A DNA stretch of 64,000 nucleotides from Gallionella sp. (GCA_028710565.1 JAQTTV010000010.1:44003-108002); one strand, 5' to 3'. Positions 8,829-19,475 are shown, numbered from the stretch's first letter. Translations and numbers: made by a program. The notes: generated from the sequence alone by a model not told the origin.

Positions 8829-8860
8829 CAAAAAGCCCACCACAAGGGTGAGCTTTTTGT
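8829..8860 (-). terminator. Rho-independent terminator of ssrA
   Basis: On the minus strand AAAAAGCTCACC pairs with GGTGGGCTTTTT around a short loop. The single non-Watson-Crick pair is a U-G wobble in this direction but a mismatch in the other. A T-run follows directly. It lies immediately downstream of the tmRNA CCA end. Confidence 0.85.
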
Positions 8861-8865
8861 TTTGT

Positions 8866-9234
8866 TGGTGGAGACGGCGGGAATTGAACCCGCGTCCGCA
8901 AGCACTCTACAGGCAGTTCTACATACTTAGCCATGTTATTTAATTTTATCGTGGACACGCCAACTGGCGGGCTGGTACACAACGAGTCACCTTATTTCTA
9001 GCTTCGTACAAAGTAACCCTGCACGACACGATTTCATGTATTTACCTCACTCATCTCCGTCTTGCGACTTCGAGCCACTCCATGAACAGCGTGGTGTGAG
9101 GTCTAGCTGACTAAGCAGCTAAAGCGTAAGTTTCGTCGTTTGCGACTATTTTTTTTCCAGCTTATTTACGAGGTTGCGGGTCCTCGGTATGCCCTACGCT
9201 GCTTTGCAACCTACGTCGAAGCCAAGTCGTCCCC
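8866..9234 (-). ncRNA. ssrA: Transfer-messenger RNA (tmRNA)
   Basis: The minus strand starts GGGGACGACTTGGCTTCGAC and ends GGTTCAATTCCCGCC...TCTCCACCA. The two ends form a 7-bp acceptor stem with one G-U pair, and the T-arm is canonical. The mRNA-like part, after AATAGTC, reads GCA AAC GAC GAA ACT TAC GCT TTA GCT GCT TAG, giving the tag ANDETYALAA. It is a one-piece molecule of about 369 nt. tmRNA with SmpB rescues stalled ribosomes and tags the product for proteolysis. It is transcribed from its own promoter downstream of tyrS. Confidence 0.97.
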
Positions 9235-9259
9235 GTGAGTTTGCTACAAAACGGGGTGG

Positions 9260-9290
9260 ATTATAACAGAGGATGTCTATGACCATACAA
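9260..9290 (-). promoter_or_regulatory. Likely ssrA promoter
   Basis: On the minus strand TATAAT (9265-9260) is preceded at 19 bases by TTGTAT (9290-9285). The mature 5' end lies about 25 bases downstream, so the transcript would be trimmed, as expected for RNase P processing of pre-tmRNA. The -35 is weak. Confidence 0.5.
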
Positions 9291-9323
9291 GGCAATTGCG
9301 TAAATCCTTGATCGCAGGAGAGA

Positions 9324-10535
9324 TTACGCGGCGGCAATCGTCACCTTGGCAAATTTACGCTTGCCGACTTGGGCAATCACGGTCAGGCCGACGGCGATGA
9401 CGGTGGCTTTGTCGTTAATGCGCTCGCCATCTAGCTTGACCGCGCCCGCTTGGATGCTGCGCATCGCCTCGGAAGTGCTACTCGCCAATCCAGCTTGTTT
9501 GAGCAATTGCGGCACACCAATACTACCGTCCGTGGTGGTGACTGTGATTTCAGGCATATCGTCGGGCAATACGCCTTGACGGAAGCGCGCTTCAAATTCA
9601 GTCAAGGCAGCTTCAGCGGCAGCTTGACTATGGAAGCGCGCCACGATTTCTTGTGCCAACAGCACTTTGATGTCGCGTGGATTGCGACCTGTTTCAATTT
9701 CGCCGCGCCAGCCGTTGATTTCGTTCATGCTGCGGAAAGACAACAGCTCTAAATATCGCCACATCAACACGTCAGAAATCGACATCAATTTGCCAAACAT
9801 GTCTTGCGGGCTGTCGGTGATGCCGATGTAATTGCCCAGCGATTTGGACATTTTATTCACGCCATCCAAGCCTTCCAGCAAAGGCATAGTGAGTATGCAC
9901 TGCGCTGCTTGACCATAATGCTTCTGGAGTTCACGCCCCATCAGCAAGTTGAATTTTTGATCTGTACCGCCCAACTCCACATCTGCTTTCAGTGCCACTG
10001 AGTCGTAGCCTTGTACCAGCGGATACATAAATTCGTGTATGGCAATCGGTTGATTACTTTTGTACCGTTTGTCAAAATCATCGCGCTCCAACATACGCGC
10101 CACGGTATGGGTCGCCGCCAGCTTGATTAAATCCGCTGCGTTGAATTTATCCATCCAGGTGGAATTAAAGCAAATTTCGGTTTTTTCGGGATCAAGCACC
10201 TTAAAAACCTGCTCGCGATAGGACTCCGCATTGATCAGCACTTGCTCGCGCGATAACGGTGGGCGAGTGGCATTTTTACCAGTCGGGTCACCAATCATGC
10301 CCGTAAAATCACCAATTAGAAACAAAGCGTGGTGTCCCAGCTCTTGAAATTGGCGCATTTTATTGAGCAATACGGTGTGGCCGAGATGCAAGTCAGGCGC
10401 AGTGGGGTCAAATCCTGCTTTGATACGTAATGGGCGATTTTGCGCCAATTTCTGTTTTAATTCGTCTTTCAACAGAATTTCATGCGCGCCCCGTTCGATT
10501 AAATCAAACGCTTCTTTTGAATTGAATTGAGTCAT
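9324..10535 (-). CDS. tyrS: Tyrosyl-tRNA synthetase
   Basis: TyrS charges tRNA-Tyr in the cytosol. The 403-residue protein has the class I HIGH-type motif as DLHLGHTV (about 50-57), the KMSKS motif in [10 protein letters not shown] (about 233), and a C-terminal S4 RNA-binding domain (about 335-400, with [14 protein letters not shown]). The ATG at 10533-10535 gives the family N-terminus. A minus-strand TATAAT at 10561-10556 may be the -10. It is divergent from the M23 peptidase gene, a common betaproteobacterial arrangement. Confidence 0.97.
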   Translation of the reverse strand: MTQFNSKEAFDLIERGAHEILLKDELKQKLAQNRPLRIKAGFDPTAPDLHLGHTVLLNKMRQFQELGHHALFLIGDFTGMIGDPTGKNATRPPLSREQVLINAESYREQVFKVLDPEKTEICFNSTWMDKFNAADLIKLAATHTVARMLERDDFDKRYKSNQPIAIHEFMYPLVQGYDSVALKADVELGGTDQKFNLLMGRELQKHYGQAAQCILTMPLLEGLDGVNKMSKSLGNYIGITDSPQDMFGKLMSISDVLMWRYLELLSFRSMNEINGWRGEIETGRNPRDIKVLLAQEIVARFHSQAAAEAALTEFEARFRQGVLPDDMPEITVTTTDGSIGVPQLLKQAGLASSTSEAMRSIQAGAVKLDGERINDKATVIAVGLTVIAQVGKRKFAKVTIAAA

Positions 10536-10647
10536 TTTGGGTTTATTTAGGATAAATTATAAACATTTATTGAAATTTGGCTGGTTTTGTCTTTTGACCG
10601 CTCATCAGTTTTGCACCTCCGTCCATCCCAATTGCGGGTAATAGATT

Positions 10648-10675
10648 TTGACGCGTTGAATACTTCTGGTAAAAT
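10648..10675 (+). promoter_or_regulatory. Sigma-70-like promoter of the M23 peptidase gene
   Basis: TTGACG (10648-10653) and TAAAAT (10670-10675) are separated by 16 bases and lie about 64 bases before the predicted start of the endopeptidase gene, in the tyrS-divergent region. Confidence 0.5.
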
Positions 10676-10738
10676 CGCGCACATCCAAACAACTAGCTTT
10701 TGTATCATTATTACAATGATCGGCTTAGAGAGGCACGA

Positions 10739-12034
10739 ATGTTACCGCAAAATTCACTCAGTAAAGAACGCAAAAACAAGTTGCGTTGGCTGGTCTCCCT
10801 ATCCACCATCCCGCTATTGAGCGTTGTAACCGCATTTGGCTTAGTTCCACACAGTGAAATCAGTGCTATTGGCAGCAAAGCAATTGCCGAAACCATTGTT
10901 TTACCCGAAATCAATCCCGCACCAACGACCGCAACGCATTTTTGGCGCAATGAGCGCGTACAAAAGGGCGATACCCTTACTGCCCTGTTAACTCGCCTCA
11001 ATATCCAAGATGAAGTTGCAAGCGAATTCTTACGCACCAACAAGGGCGTGGAATCCTTCCGAAAATTATCCGTCGGCAAAGAGGTTCAAGTAGAAACGAC
11101 CGCAGCAGGCGGGTTGATTAAGCTTACTTACCTTGGAACACCTAGCACACAAGTTATAGTTGAGAAAAAAGGCGGCGTGCTTACGGTGGACACACAAGAT
11201 GCGCTGCTAGAAAAGCGACTATTTGTCCGCACAGGCACGATCAAAACCAGTTTGTATGCTGCAACGGATGCCGCAGGTATGCCCGAAGCGGCCGCCAATC
11301 AGCTGACCGAGATTTTTAGCGGCGACGTTGACTTCCATCATGAATTGAAACGTGGAGACAAGTTTACTGCAGTTTATGAAATGACCTATAGCAATGGTGC
11401 ACTGGTAAAAACTGGACGCATTCAGGCTGCTGAATTTATCAATCAAGGACATGCTTACCGCGTGGTTTATTTCCCAACGGATGACCAACACGGTGATTAT
11501 TACACGACAGAAGGCAAGAGTTCCCGCAAGGCCTTTTTACGCTCCCCTATTCAATTTTCACGGGTCAGCTCTGGTTTTACCATGTCACGTTTCCATCCCG
11601 TACTCAATCGCTGGCGTGCGCATAAGGGCACAGACTTTGCAGCGGCAATTGGCACACCCGTCAAAGCGACTGCGGACGGCGTAGTATCACTGGTCGGACA
11701 ACAAGGTGGCTATGGCAACGTCGTGATGATTAAGCATCAAGGTCGTTACACCACGGTTTATGGCCACTTGTCTCGCTTTGGCAAGTATAAATCGGGGCAA
11801 CGTGTCGCCCAAGGTGATGTCATTGGTTTTGTAGGTATGACAGGCTTGGCAAGCGGTCCACATTTGCATTACGAATTCAAAATTGATGGTCTGCAACGTG
11901 ACCCGTTGAGCGTAGCACTTCCCAATGCGCGTCCTATCGACGAATCAAACAAAGTAGCCTTTGAAGCAATGTCCAAGCAATTCTTAGCGCGCTTGGAGAT
12001 GTTGCGCAACACCAATCTCGCTAAACTCGACTAA
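10739..12034 (+). CDS. M23 family peptidoglycan endopeptidase (MepM-like)
   Basis: I chose the ATG at 10739 (MLPQNSLSKER) because GAGAGG precedes it closely; the frame is also open to 10700. A TM or signal anchor (about 20-40) exports the protein. A LysM/OapA-like segment (VQKGDTLTALLTRLNI, about 78-93) precedes a long linker domain. A C-terminal M23 domain follows, with zinc ligands in HKGTDFA and GPHLHYEF. Such enzymes cleave peptide crosslinks in murein during growth. anmK follows after one base with a GTG start, so murein hydrolysis and anhydro-sugar recycling are cotranscribed. Confidence 0.93.
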   Translation: MLPQNSLSKERKNKLRWLVSLSTIPLLSVVTAFGLVPHSEISAIGSKAIAETIVLPEINPAPTTATHFWRNERVQKGDTLTALLTRLNIQDEVASEFLRTNKGVESFRKLSVGKEVQVETTAAGGLIKLTYLGTPSTQVIVEKKGGVLTVDTQDALLEKRLFVRTGTIKTSLYAATDAAGMPEAAANQLTEIFSGDVDFHHELKRGDKFTAVYEMTYSNGALVKTGRIQAAEFINQGHAYRVVYFPTDDQHGDYYTTEGKSSRKAFLRSPIQFSRVSSGFTMSRFHPVLNRWRAHKGTDFAAAIGTPVKATADGVVSLVGQQGGYGNVVMIKHQGRYTTVYGHLSRFGKYKSGQRVAQGDVIGFVGMTGLASGPHLHYEFKIDGLQRDPLSVALPNARPIDESNKVAFEAMSKQFLARLEMLRNTNLAKLD

Positions 12035-12035
12035 T

Positions 12036-13124
12036 GTGCCTGAGCTTTACATTGGCTTGATGTCTGGTACCAGCTTGGACGGAGTAGATGCCGTCCTTGT
12101 TGATTTAGCCAGCACCCAACCCCGCTTACTGGCAACCGCCTACCTCCCCTTCGATGACACGCTCAAACAGGATCTGTTAGCACTACATACGCCGAGTCAC
12201 AACGAACTACATCAAGCACACATCGTCGGTAATCAATTAGCGCGCTTATATGCCGCCAGCGTCGCACAATTAGGCATCGAAAGTGGACAGCTGGTGCGCG
12301 CAATTGGTTGTCACGGTCAGACTATCCGTCATTGTCCTGAACACGGCTATACCTTACAAATTGGCAATGCAGCACTGCTGGCGGAACTCACCCAGATGAC
12401 GGTCGTAAGTGATTTCCGTAGTCGCGATATTGCCGCAGGCGGACAAGGCGCACCCCTCGTCCCCGCCTTTCACGACCAAGTATTACGTCATCCCGATATA
12501 CATCGCGTCATTGTCAATATCGGCGGCATCAGCAACCTCACCAACCTCTCGCCCCATACGCCCACTTCTGGTTTTGATTGCGGCCCTGGCAATTTGCTGA
12601 TGGATGCATGGTGTAAGCTACATTTGCAACAAGCTTATGATAAAAATGGGGCATGGGCGGCAAAGGGCAAGGTTTTGCCTGATTTATTGCAAAAGCTGTT
12701 AAACGAACCTTTTTTTGCGTTATCTCCACCCAAGAGTAGTGGACGTGATTTGTTTCATCTCGATTGGTTGCGTGAGAAATTACACGGAGATGAACAAGCG
12801 GTTGATGTACAAGCCACCCTATTAGCATTGACCTGCGTGACGATTGCACAGGCTATTCAACAGTGTTGCCAAGGGGCAGTCGAAATTTATTTGTGCGGGG
12901 GTGGCGCGCATAACGCAGCGTTGAGACATCGCCTGAGCGCGCTGCTACCTGATTGCCGCGTGGAAACAACACAGCTTTTAGGTGTAGACAGTGATTACCT
13001 AGAAGCGATTGCTTTTGCATGGTTAGCACAGCAAAATCAACAAGGCAAACCTGCTAACCTGCCACGCGTGACAGGAGCAAAACATGCTTGCGTACTTGGA
13101 GCCGTGCATCATCGTGGTATTTAA
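12036..13124 (+). CDS. anmK: Anhydro-N-acetylmuramic acid kinase
   Basis: AnmK opens and phosphorylates 1,6-anhydro-MurNAc to MurNAc-6-phosphate in cell-wall recycling. The 362-residue protein starts at GTG and has the ATP-binding motif GLMSGTSLDGVDAVL (7-21), a conserved GCHGQTIRH (about 89-97), and VNIGGISNLT (about 159-168). The C-terminal CGGGAHN motif is also present. The start codon is one base past the stop of the M23 gene, so reinitiation is likely. Confidence 0.96.
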   Translation: MPELYIGLMSGTSLDGVDAVLVDLASTQPRLLATAYLPFDDTLKQDLLALHTPSHNELHQAHIVGNQLARLYAASVAQLGIESGQLVRAIGCHGQTIRHCPEHGYTLQIGNAALLAELTQMTVVSDFRSRDIAAGGQGAPLVPAFHDQVLRHPDIHRVIVNIGGISNLTNLSPHTPTSGFDCGPGNLLMDAWCKLHLQQAYDKNGAWAAKGKVLPDLLQKLLNEPFFALSPPKSSGRDLFHLDWLREKLHGDEQAVDVQATLLALTCVTIAQAIQQCCQGAVEIYLCGGGAHNAALRHRLSALLPDCRVETTQLLGVDSDYLEAIAFAWLAQQNQQGKPANLPRVTGAKHACVLGAVHHRGI

Positions 13125-13136
13125 TGCGAAAAGTGT

Positions 13137-13940
13137 CTATTTGCTAGGATAAAACAATACTAAACGGTAGCCCATGGGCTTGATGTCGCGGGTATTGAAT
13201 GCGACTTTCAAAACCACTTCATGGTTGCCCAGCAATCCGCGTTTTTCTTGTTCGGTTCGTGGCAAATAATCTGCGGGGCGCAATATACGTCGCACTAATG
13301 GGGCATCTTGTGAGTCGTTTAGCGTTAGTTCCAAATAGGGGAACGCTTGCGCGTAAGCAGCACGATTCCTCAATAAGGCATTGAGTATAATTTGATTTTC
13401 TTGCCCTGGAACTGCTTCCAAGTCAGAAGACTCGATACTCATCAATTCCGCTTTTTGCGGCAAAGGCAGACTGCATTGCAATAGTTCGCAATACGCTAAC
13501 AAGGCTGGTTTGACGTTGGGATAGCGTACCGCTAAATCGTTCCTGAAAAAATAGACCGCCTGTCCCAACAAAGTCATTAGCAACAGTACGCTGGCAAGAC
13601 CGAGCAGTATTGAAAATATCCTTTGTTTGGTTCGATGTTGCTTTTCGATTTGGATAGCAAGCTCTTCTGAAAAAGAGTCGTCTTCCACGAGGGGCGTTGT
13701 CGTCGTGTTAGCAGGGGTGGCAATAACCTGACTGAGCGATTCTGCGACCATTTGTGCTGTGGACATAGGATCCAGCGTAGCTAGAGATGCGGGGGGCGTG
13801 CCGACATACCCCTCCCGAGCATTGAATGCCTGAAGGCAATGCCCGCAACGCACTCTACCTTGCCGCAAATCAAGCTGATCTTCAGCGATTTTAAAGCAGG
13901 TGTTGCAATGTGGGCAGCGGGTAAAGCCTTCCATGGTCAC
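13137..13940 (-). CDS. DUF3426 zinc-ribbon membrane protein
   Basis: The 267-residue protein begins with an MJ0042-type zinc ribbon, CPHCNTCFKI...CGHCLQAFNA (8-41), with four cysteines in two pairs. A disordered linker and one TM helix (about 111-133) follow, then a periplasmic DUF3426 domain containing NALLRNRA and PYLELTL. Function is unknown. The gene is last in the accB-accC-prmA run and overlaps prmA by one base, the usual betaproteobacterial neighbourhood. It converges with anmK with only a 12-bp gap. Confidence 0.9.
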   Translation of the reverse strand: MTMEGFTRCPHCNTCFKIAEDQLDLRQGRVRCGHCLQAFNAREGYVGTPPASLATLDPMSTAQMVAESLSQVIATPANTTTTPLVEDDSFSEELAIQIEKQHRTKQRIFSILLGLASVLLLMTLLGQAVYFFRNDLAVRYPNVKPALLAYCELLQCSLPLPQKAELMSIESSDLEAVPGQENQIILNALLRNRAAYAQAFPYLELTLNDSQDAPLVRRILRPADYLPRTEQEKRGLLGNHEVVLKVAFNTRDIKPMGYRLVLFYPSK

Positions 13941-14833
13941 TATCGCTTACAGCCTGACAAACAAGACCAACCGTCTTCAAAAATGGGGGGTGCGAAGTCG
14001 AACCATGCTTGATAGACCGCCATCACATCTTCTGCCTGTTGTTCCAATATCCCAGATAAGACGATTTGTCCGCCCGTTTTAGTCGCATCCGCCAACAACG
14101 GCGCGAGCATGCGCAGTGGATTGGTTAGGATGTTCGCGACCACGACATCATATCGTTCCGTCTTGACTTGATTAGGTAAATAGAACGCGATGTGATCCAC
14201 TTCATTGGCAACGGCGTTATCACGGCTTGCCGTCACGGCTTGCGCATCCACATCCACTCCCACCGCGCTGATGGCACCGAGTTTACGCGCCGCAATGGCA
14301 AGTATGCCTGAGCCACAACCATAATCCAAAACCGTTTCACCGCCTTTAAGGTTGTGATCTAGCCAACGCAAACACAAGCGCGTCGTAGGATGGCTCCCAG
14401 TACCGAAAGCCAAACCAGGATCCAGCACGATGTTGATGGCACTTAAATCACGGGGGGTATGCCAAGTCGGCACGATCCACAAACGGGGCGATATGGGGAT
14501 GGGGTCAAATTGTGATTGAGTGAGTCTCACCCAATCATTATCTTCCAGCGACTCTATCCGATAGTTTGGAATATCCAACAAACCTATATTGCTCGCCGCT
14601 TGCCGCAGAATAGCAGCCACATCCTGATCGTTATCAAACAATGCGCTGACCTGATTATGCTGCCACACCCCTGGAGGGGGTTCGCCTGGCTCTCCGAAAA
14701 TCGCTTGCTCGTCAGGGGTATCCGCATCAGCATCAAGCAAATCCACCGACAATGCACCCAGCTCTAGCAAGGCTTCACTCAATGCCTCAGCATGTGCCGC
14801 ATCTGAATCTGCAATTAGAGTTAACCAACTCAT
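13940..14833 (-). CDS. prmA: Ribosomal protein L11 methyltransferase
   Basis: PrmA trimethylates ribosomal protein L11 using SAM. The 297-residue protein has an N-terminal L11-recognition domain (about 1-90) and a Rossmann domain with [19 protein letters not shown] (about 166-184), GVDVDAQAV, and the catalytic-region motif [10 protein letters not shown]. The family signature [14 protein letters not shown] (about 137-150) is intact. It overlaps accC by four bases and precedes the DUF3426 gene. Confidence 0.97.
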   Translation of the reverse strand: MSWLTLIADSDAAHAEALSEALLELGALSVDLLDADADTPDEQAIFGEPGEPPPGVWQHNQVSALFDNDQDVAAILRQAASNIGLLDIPNYRIESLEDNDWVRLTQSQFDPIPISPRLWIVPTWHTPRDLSAINIVLDPGLAFGTGSHPTTRLCLRWLDHNLKGGETVLDYGCGSGILAIAARKLGAISAVGVDVDAQAVTASRDNAVANEVDHIAFYLPNQVKTERYDVVVANILTNPLRMLAPLLADATKTGGQIVLSGILEQQAEDVMAVYQAWFDFAPPIFEDGWSCLSGCKR

Positions 14834-16188
14834 ACTTTAGTCTTGCTACGTTCAGCCAAACGTTCTTCCAGATAATGGATGCTGGTTCCACCACCAATAA
14901 ATGCAGCATCTTGTAGCAATTCACGATGCAGAGCGGTGTTGGTTTCAATACCTTCCACGGCCATTTCCGACAAGGCGATGCGCATACGTGCCATGGCTTG
15001 CTCACGGGTATCGCCGTACGCGATGATTTTGCCGATCATCGAATCATAATGAGGAGGGACAAAATAATTGGCATAGACATGTGAGTCGACGCGAATCCCA
15101 GGGCCGCCTGGTGGATGCCAAGTCGTGATGCGACCAGGAGAGGGCGTAAATTTATAGGGATGCTCCGCGTTAATACGGCACTCGATCGCATGGCCTTTAA
15201 ACTGAATATCACGTTGACGGAAGGGCAGTTTTTCGCCTGCTGCAATCAAGATTTGCTGTTGCACAATGTCGATCCCAGTAATCATTTCGGTTACAGGATG
15301 CTCAACTTGCACACGGGTATTCATTTCGATAAAGAAGAACTCGCCGTTTTCATACAAAAACTCAAAGGTGCCCGCACCGCGATAACCAATTTTGCGACAC
15401 GCTTCAGCGCATCGTTCCCCCACTTTATTACGCAGACGCGCATTCAGTAAGGGTGCTGGGGCTTCCTCAATAATCTTTTGGTGACGACGTTGCATGGAGC
15501 AATCGCGTTCGCCCAAATAAACCGCATTGCCATGTTGGTCGGCCAATACTTGGATTTCAATATGACGCGGGTTTTCCAAGAATTTTTCCATGTACACCAT
15601 GGGATTATTGAACGCCGCTTGCGCTTCGGAGCGCGTCATGGTCACCGCATTGAGCAATGCCGCTTCGGTATGAACCACACGCATCCCGCGTCCACCGCCA
15701 CCACCCGAAGCTTTGATAATCACGGGATAACCGATAGAGCGCGCAATTTTAATGATTTCGGCTGGATTATCAGGCAACGCACCTTCAACACCTGGCACGC
15801 AAGGCACGCCCGCCTTTTTCATGGCAATCTTCGCGCTGACTTTGTCGCCCATTAAGCGGATCGTTTCCGCACGCGGTCCGATAAAAACAAAGCCACATTT
15901 CTCAACACGCTCTGAAAAATCAGCATTTTCAGATAAAAAGCCGTAACCAGGGTGGATCGCCTGTGCATCCGTCACTTCTGCCGCGCTGATAATCGCGGGA
16001 ATATTCAGGTAGCTCAGCGTAGACGAGGCGGGGCCAATACAAACAGACTCATCGGCGAGTTTGACATACTTAGCATCTGCATCCGCTTCGGAATGCACGA
16101 CAACCGTCTTGATACCCAGCTCACGACAAGCGCGTTGGATACGGAGGGCGATCTCTCCGCGATTGGCAATCAGGATTTTTTCAAACAT
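14830..16188 (-). CDS. accC: Biotin carboxylase subunit of acetyl-CoA carboxylase
   Basis: AccC carboxylates biotin on AccB using bicarbonate and ATP, the first half of malonyl-CoA formation. I take the ATG at 16188 ([16 protein letters not shown]) rather than an upstream in-frame ATG at 16215, because family members start exactly here. The 452-residue ATP-grasp protein shows the glycine-rich [11 protein letters not shown] (about 163-173), the [10 protein letters not shown] signature (about 288-297) and a C-terminal biotin carboxylase domain. It is cotranscribed with accB. Biotin made by the bio genes in this window is its cofactor. Confidence 0.98.
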   Translation of the reverse strand: MFEKILIANRGEIALRIQRACRELGIKTVVVHSEADADAKYVKLADESVCIGPASSTLSYLNIPAIISAAEVTDAQAIHPGYGFLSENADFSERVEKCGFVFIGPRAETIRLMGDKVSAKIAMKKAGVPCVPGVEGALPDNPAEIIKIARSIGYPVIIKASGGGGGRGMRVVHTEAALLNAVTMTRSEAQAAFNNPMVYMEKFLENPRHIEIQVLADQHGNAVYLGERDCSMQRRHQKIIEEAPAPLLNARLRNKVGERCAEACRKIGYRGAGTFEFLYENGEFFFIEMNTRVQVEHPVTEMITGIDIVQQQILIAAGEKLPFRQRDIQFKGHAIECRINAEHPYKFTPSPGRITTWHPPGGPGIRVDSHVYANYFVPPHYDSMIGKIIAYGDTREQAMARMRIALSEMAVEGIETNTALHRELLQDAAFIGGGTSIHYLEERLAERSKTKV

Positions 16189-16244
16189 GGGTAAGCTCCG
16201 AACATGCAACGACAACGCATTGCTGCGCCGTTAAAAAAGCGATA

Positions 16245-16706
16245 TTAACCAATTGTAAATAATGGTTGACCAAATTCAACAGGCTGACCATTTTCGACCA
16301 GAATGGCGGTAATGACACCACTTTGATCTGCTTCAATCTCATTCAGCAACTTCATCGCTTCAATAATACAGAGGGTTTCACCACTCTTAACCGCTTGACC
16401 TAGTTCAACAAAAGGCTTCGCACCAGGTGTGGCACTACGATAGAACGTACCCACCATAGGAGATTTCACAGCATGACCCGTTGCCGCTGCGGGTTGAGCA
16501 GGTTCGACGGCAACAATTGGGGCAGCGGCAGGCGTAGCAGCAACCACTTGTTGTTGATATTGTGGCTGAGGCGAAGCTTGGACATATTGGGCAGGCGCAA
16601 CAGTGCGCGTGATACGTACGCGCTCTTCACCCTCACTAATTTCGAGTTCAGCGATGCCTGATCCTTCGACTAAGTCGATGAGCGTTTTTAGTTTGCGTAA
16701 ATCCAT
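16245..16706 (-). CDS. accB: Biotin carboxyl carrier protein of acetyl-CoA carboxylase
   Basis: AccB carries biotin between AccC and the carboxyltransferase. The 153-residue protein has an N-terminal [17 protein letters not shown] segment, a Pro/Ala/Gln-rich flexible linker (about 35-78) and the biotinyl domain with the modified lysine in [10 protein letters not shown] (K119). A GGAGAC lies just before the ATG. It sits between aroQ and accC, the common order in beta- and gammaproteobacteria. Confidence 0.98.
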   Translation of the reverse strand: MDLRKLKTLIDLVEGSGIAELEISEGEERVRITRTVAPAQYVQASPQPQYQQQVVAATPAAAPIVAVEPAQPAAATGHAVKSPMVGTFYRSATPGAKPFVELGQAVKSGETLCIIEAMKLLNEIEADQSGVITAILVENGQPVEFGQPLFTIG

Positions 16707-16716
16707 GGTTGTCTCC

Positions 16717-17160
16717 TTATAAATTCGATTGATGGTTCAGTGCAAATTGCACGGCATATTCATAGCCTTTTGCGCCCAAGCCGCTAATGACACCCACGGC
16801 TATATCTGAGAAGTACGACTTTTGACGAAAAGCTTCTCTGGCATATACGTTGGAAAGATGGATCTCGACAAACGGAATCGCAACCGCCGCCAGTGCATCG
16901 CGCAACGCAACACTGGTATGGGTAAATGCAGCGGGGTTAATGACAATAAATTGAGTGCCGTCTAGTCTCGCTTGATGAATACGCTCAATGAGCACGACCT
17001 CTGCATTACTTTGCAAGCAAGTCAGAGCTACGCCATGATTATGCGCCAAATTCACTAAACGCGTGTTAATTTCGTCTAACGTGATGCTTCCATACACATT
17101 AGGTTCACGGCTACCCAATAAATTCAGGTTAGGACCATGTAAAACAAGGATATTTTTCAT
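16717..17160 (-). CDS. aroQ: 3-dehydroquinate dehydratase, type II
   Basis: AroQ dehydrates 3-dehydroquinate in the shikimate pathway. I start it at the ATG at 17160 ([16 protein letters not shown]), giving the usual 147 residues; the frame extends 19 codons further up, but the family starts here. Visible are [17 protein letters not shown] with the catalytic tyrosine (about Y23), [16 protein letters not shown], and a C-terminal [10 protein letters not shown]. It is ten bases upstream of accB. Confidence 0.96.
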   Translation of the reverse strand: MKNILVLHGPNLNLLGSREPNVYGSITLDEINTRLVNLAHNHGVALTCLQSNAEVVLIERIHQARLDGTQFIVINPAAFTHTSVALRDALAAVAIPFVEIHLSNVYAREAFRQKSYFSDIAVGVISGLGAKGYEYAVQFALNHQSNL

Positions 17161-17267
17161 ACGCGGATTTTGCCGCAAATTGGGTATGTTTGTCCAGATT
17201 TTCGCTGAAATTATCAAAAATTATTCATCAATCCCCATAGCCAACGCAGAACGGGAGAAATGGGAAT

Positions 17268-19145
17268 TTAACGTAAGACTGTTTTTAATGTGCGTAAAAA
17301 TGAGGGCGCATCTTGATAACCCACCACGCGCGAATCCGTTATTTCGTGGCCTTGCTTATCAAAAAACAAAATAGCGGGCGGGCCATATAAGCCAAAGCGT
17401 TTCAGCAAATCCTTATCGGCTGCACTGTTCTGCGTCATATCAATTTGCAAGGTAGTCATCGCATTGAGGTGAGTTTGAACGGTGGGATTGCTAAATGTAT
17501 TGCGCTCCATTTCTTTGCAGGAAACGCACCAATCTGCGTAAAAATCCAACATCACCACCTTGCCTTGAGACTGCGCTAAACGTTGCTCAAGTTCAGCTAC
17601 ATCTTTGATGCGTTCAAATTTTTGAACAGCAACTTGAGCATGCGCATCGGTTATACCCGCAAGCGGGCGCAAAATATCCTTCGCACCCGACAGTGCGCCG
17701 ATTAAATAGGCTATTCCCAGCAACAGAGTAAAGGTGCCTACCCCTTTTTGAAATTTTTGTAGTCCTGTCGCGTTATGCGGCAAGACATCCAGTACATGCA
17801 AATAGCTCGAAGAAATAATGAGCAACGTCGCCCACAACAACATTTGTACGCTCATAGGCAATAGCGATTGCACAATCCAGATGGCGAGTGCCAGCATCAA
17901 TACCCCAAAGAAACGTTTAACGGCTTCCATCCAAGCTCCCGCCTTGGGCAACAACGCTCCCGCAGATGCACCAACCAGCAACAAAGGCGCACCCATACCC
18001 AGTGCCAGCGCGAACAAAGCGACACCGCCCAAGAAAGCATCATGGGATTGACCAATATAGAGCAACGCCGCAGCAAGTGGTGCGGCGACGCATGGCCCCA
18101 TAATGACGGCAGACAGTGCGCCCATGACAAACACACTACTGAGATGACCGCCGTGCAACTGATTGCTAGTTTGGCTCAATTTACTTTGTAGCACCGTGGG
18201 CAACTGCAATTCATAAAAACCAAACATGGATAGCGATAACAGCACAAAAACTGCTGCAAAACTGCCTAATACAGCGGGCGTTTGCAAGGCATTGGAAATT
18301 AAATCTCCCGTTAAACCCGCCACGACTCCTGCCAGCGCATAAGTCACAGCCATGCCCAGCACATAAGCCAGTGACAGTAAAAATGCATGTTTATGCGTGA
18401 TTTTTTCACCTCTTCCGACGATGATGCCCGATAAAATGGGGATCATGGGAAAGACACAAGGGGTGAGTGCGAGCAACAATCCTGCCCCGAAAAAGAAAGA
18501 AATGATTATCCAGAAATTACCGCCCTTTAACAGGGCTGCCATTTTTGAGGCATCGTCCGCGACCACGGGTGCAGCAGGATGGGTGATTGCGGTGGACGCG
18601 GCAACAGGAATGGATGCGACAGGATCACTCACGGATTGAACGGTTGGGATCGTCACAGAAGTCTGACTCGTCACGATTGGCGTTGTGATGACCGCTTTTG
18701 GCAAGTCAATGGAGAGTAGCTTTTCGATAGGGGGGTAGCACAAACCTTGATCGCTACACCCTTGATAAGTCGCATTCAAAGTCAAGTGGGTCTTATTACT
18801 GTGTTCTAGGATAATTTGCGCCTGAAAAGGACGGTGAAACACGGCAATCTCACCAAAATTGGGATCTTGCTTGATTTCCCCTGTGGGCAAATTGATCTCT
18901 TTAAGTTTGATGTCGCTTTCATTGCCCGTGAAATGAACTTTATCTCGATACAAATAATAACCAGGCGTGACGTGAAAATTGACTTGCAAGGTGTGGGCAT
19001 CACGCGCCACCACGTCCACGGAGAAAGCTTGATCGGGCTTTAAAAATTCAGTTTTACTGGTGCCAGAAAGTCGATCTAGTAAACTATCAGCATGGCTCAC
19101 TGAACTCAATAAACACCCTAAAAACAACAAAACAAATCGCATCAC
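17268..19145 (-). CDS. dsbD: Thiol:disulfide interchange protein DsbD
   Basis: DsbD moves reducing power from cytosolic thioredoxin across the inner membrane to periplasmic DsbC- and CcmG-type proteins. The 625-residue protein has a signal peptide (about 1-19) and an N-terminal immunoglobulin-like domain with a CSDQGLCYP pair (about 130-138). About eight TM helices follow, with cysteines in ALTPCVFPM and MGPCVAAPL. The C-terminal thioredoxin domain carries WCVSCKEME. The stop of cutA directly abuts its ATG, so the two are coupled. Confidence 0.96.
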   Translation of the reverse strand: MMRFVLLFLGCLLSSVSHADSLLDRLSGTSKTEFLKPDQAFSVDVVARDAHTLQVNFHVTPGYYLYRDKVHFTGNESDIKLKEINLPTGEIKQDPNFGEIAVFHRPFQAQIILEHSNKTHLTLNATYQGCSDQGLCYPPIEKLLSIDLPKAVITTPIVTSQTSVTIPTVQSVSDPVASIPVAASTAITHPAAPVVADDASKMAALLKGGNFWIIISFFFGAGLLLALTPCVFPMIPILSGIIVGRGEKITHKHAFLLSLAYVLGMAVTYALAGVVAGLTGDLISNALQTPAVLGSFAAVFVLLSLSMFGFYELQLPTVLQSKLSQTSNQLHGGHLSSVFVMGALSAVIMGPCVAAPLAAALLYIGQSHDAFLGGVALFALALGMGAPLLLVGASAGALLPKAGAWMEAVKRFFGVLMLALAIWIVQSLLPMSVQMLLWATLLIISSSYLHVLDVLPHNATGLQKFQKGVGTFTLLLGIAYLIGALSGAKDILRPLAGITDAHAQVAVQKFERIKDVAELEQRLAQSQGKVVMLDFYADWCVSCKEMERNTFSNPTVQTHLNAMTTLQIDMTQNSAADKDLLKRFGLYGPPAILFFDKQGHEITDSRVVGYQDAPSFLRTLKTVLR

Positions 19146-19475
19146 TTATTCCTTAACTCGTGTTTCTTGATTGACCCAACTTAGGTAGGCGGGCAGTCCC
19201 ATTGCAACAGGGAGGGCAATGATTTCGGGGAGATCGTATGGGTGTGCTGCACAAATCAGTTGTTCAAGACGAGGATAAGCCGCTCGCGTAGTCTTAATCA
19301 ACAAGGGCACTTCCGTCGTTGTTTCTATTGCATTTTGCCAGCGATAGGTTGAAGTGCAAGGTGCTAGCTGATTCACGCACGCCGCCGCATGCTGCGTAAC
19401 GATGGTCTGTGCCAATTGCGCGGCAGATGCCGCATCAGGCAGATTTGTTAGTACAAGCAGGATTTCATCGTTCAT
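19146..19475 (-). CDS. cutA: Divalent-cation tolerance protein CutA
   Basis: CutA1 is a small trimeric cytosolic protein linked genetically to copper tolerance; its biochemical role is unsettled. The 109-residue protein shows the family pattern VLTNLPDAASAAQLAQTIV, a conserved ACVNQL, TTEVPLLIKTT, and a C-terminal HPYDLPEIIALPV. It overlaps holA by four bases and abuts dsbD, so it is part of the leuS-to-DUF3426 minus-strand run. Confidence 0.94.
   Translation of the reverse strand: MNDEILLVLTNLPDAASAAQLAQTIVTQHAAACVNQLAPCTSTYRWQNAIETTTEVPLLIKTTRAAYPRLEQLICAAHPYDLPEIIALPVAMGLPAYLSWVNQETRVKE

Noticed and set aside
8703..8930. A GTG-started frame after bioD (VKHLLWIVLVVQWAIPVLLG...) that looks like a small exported protein
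   Set aside because: Although the start resembles a signal peptide, the frame runs through the ssrA terminator and into the tmRNA gene, so it is unlikely to be a real full-length gene.
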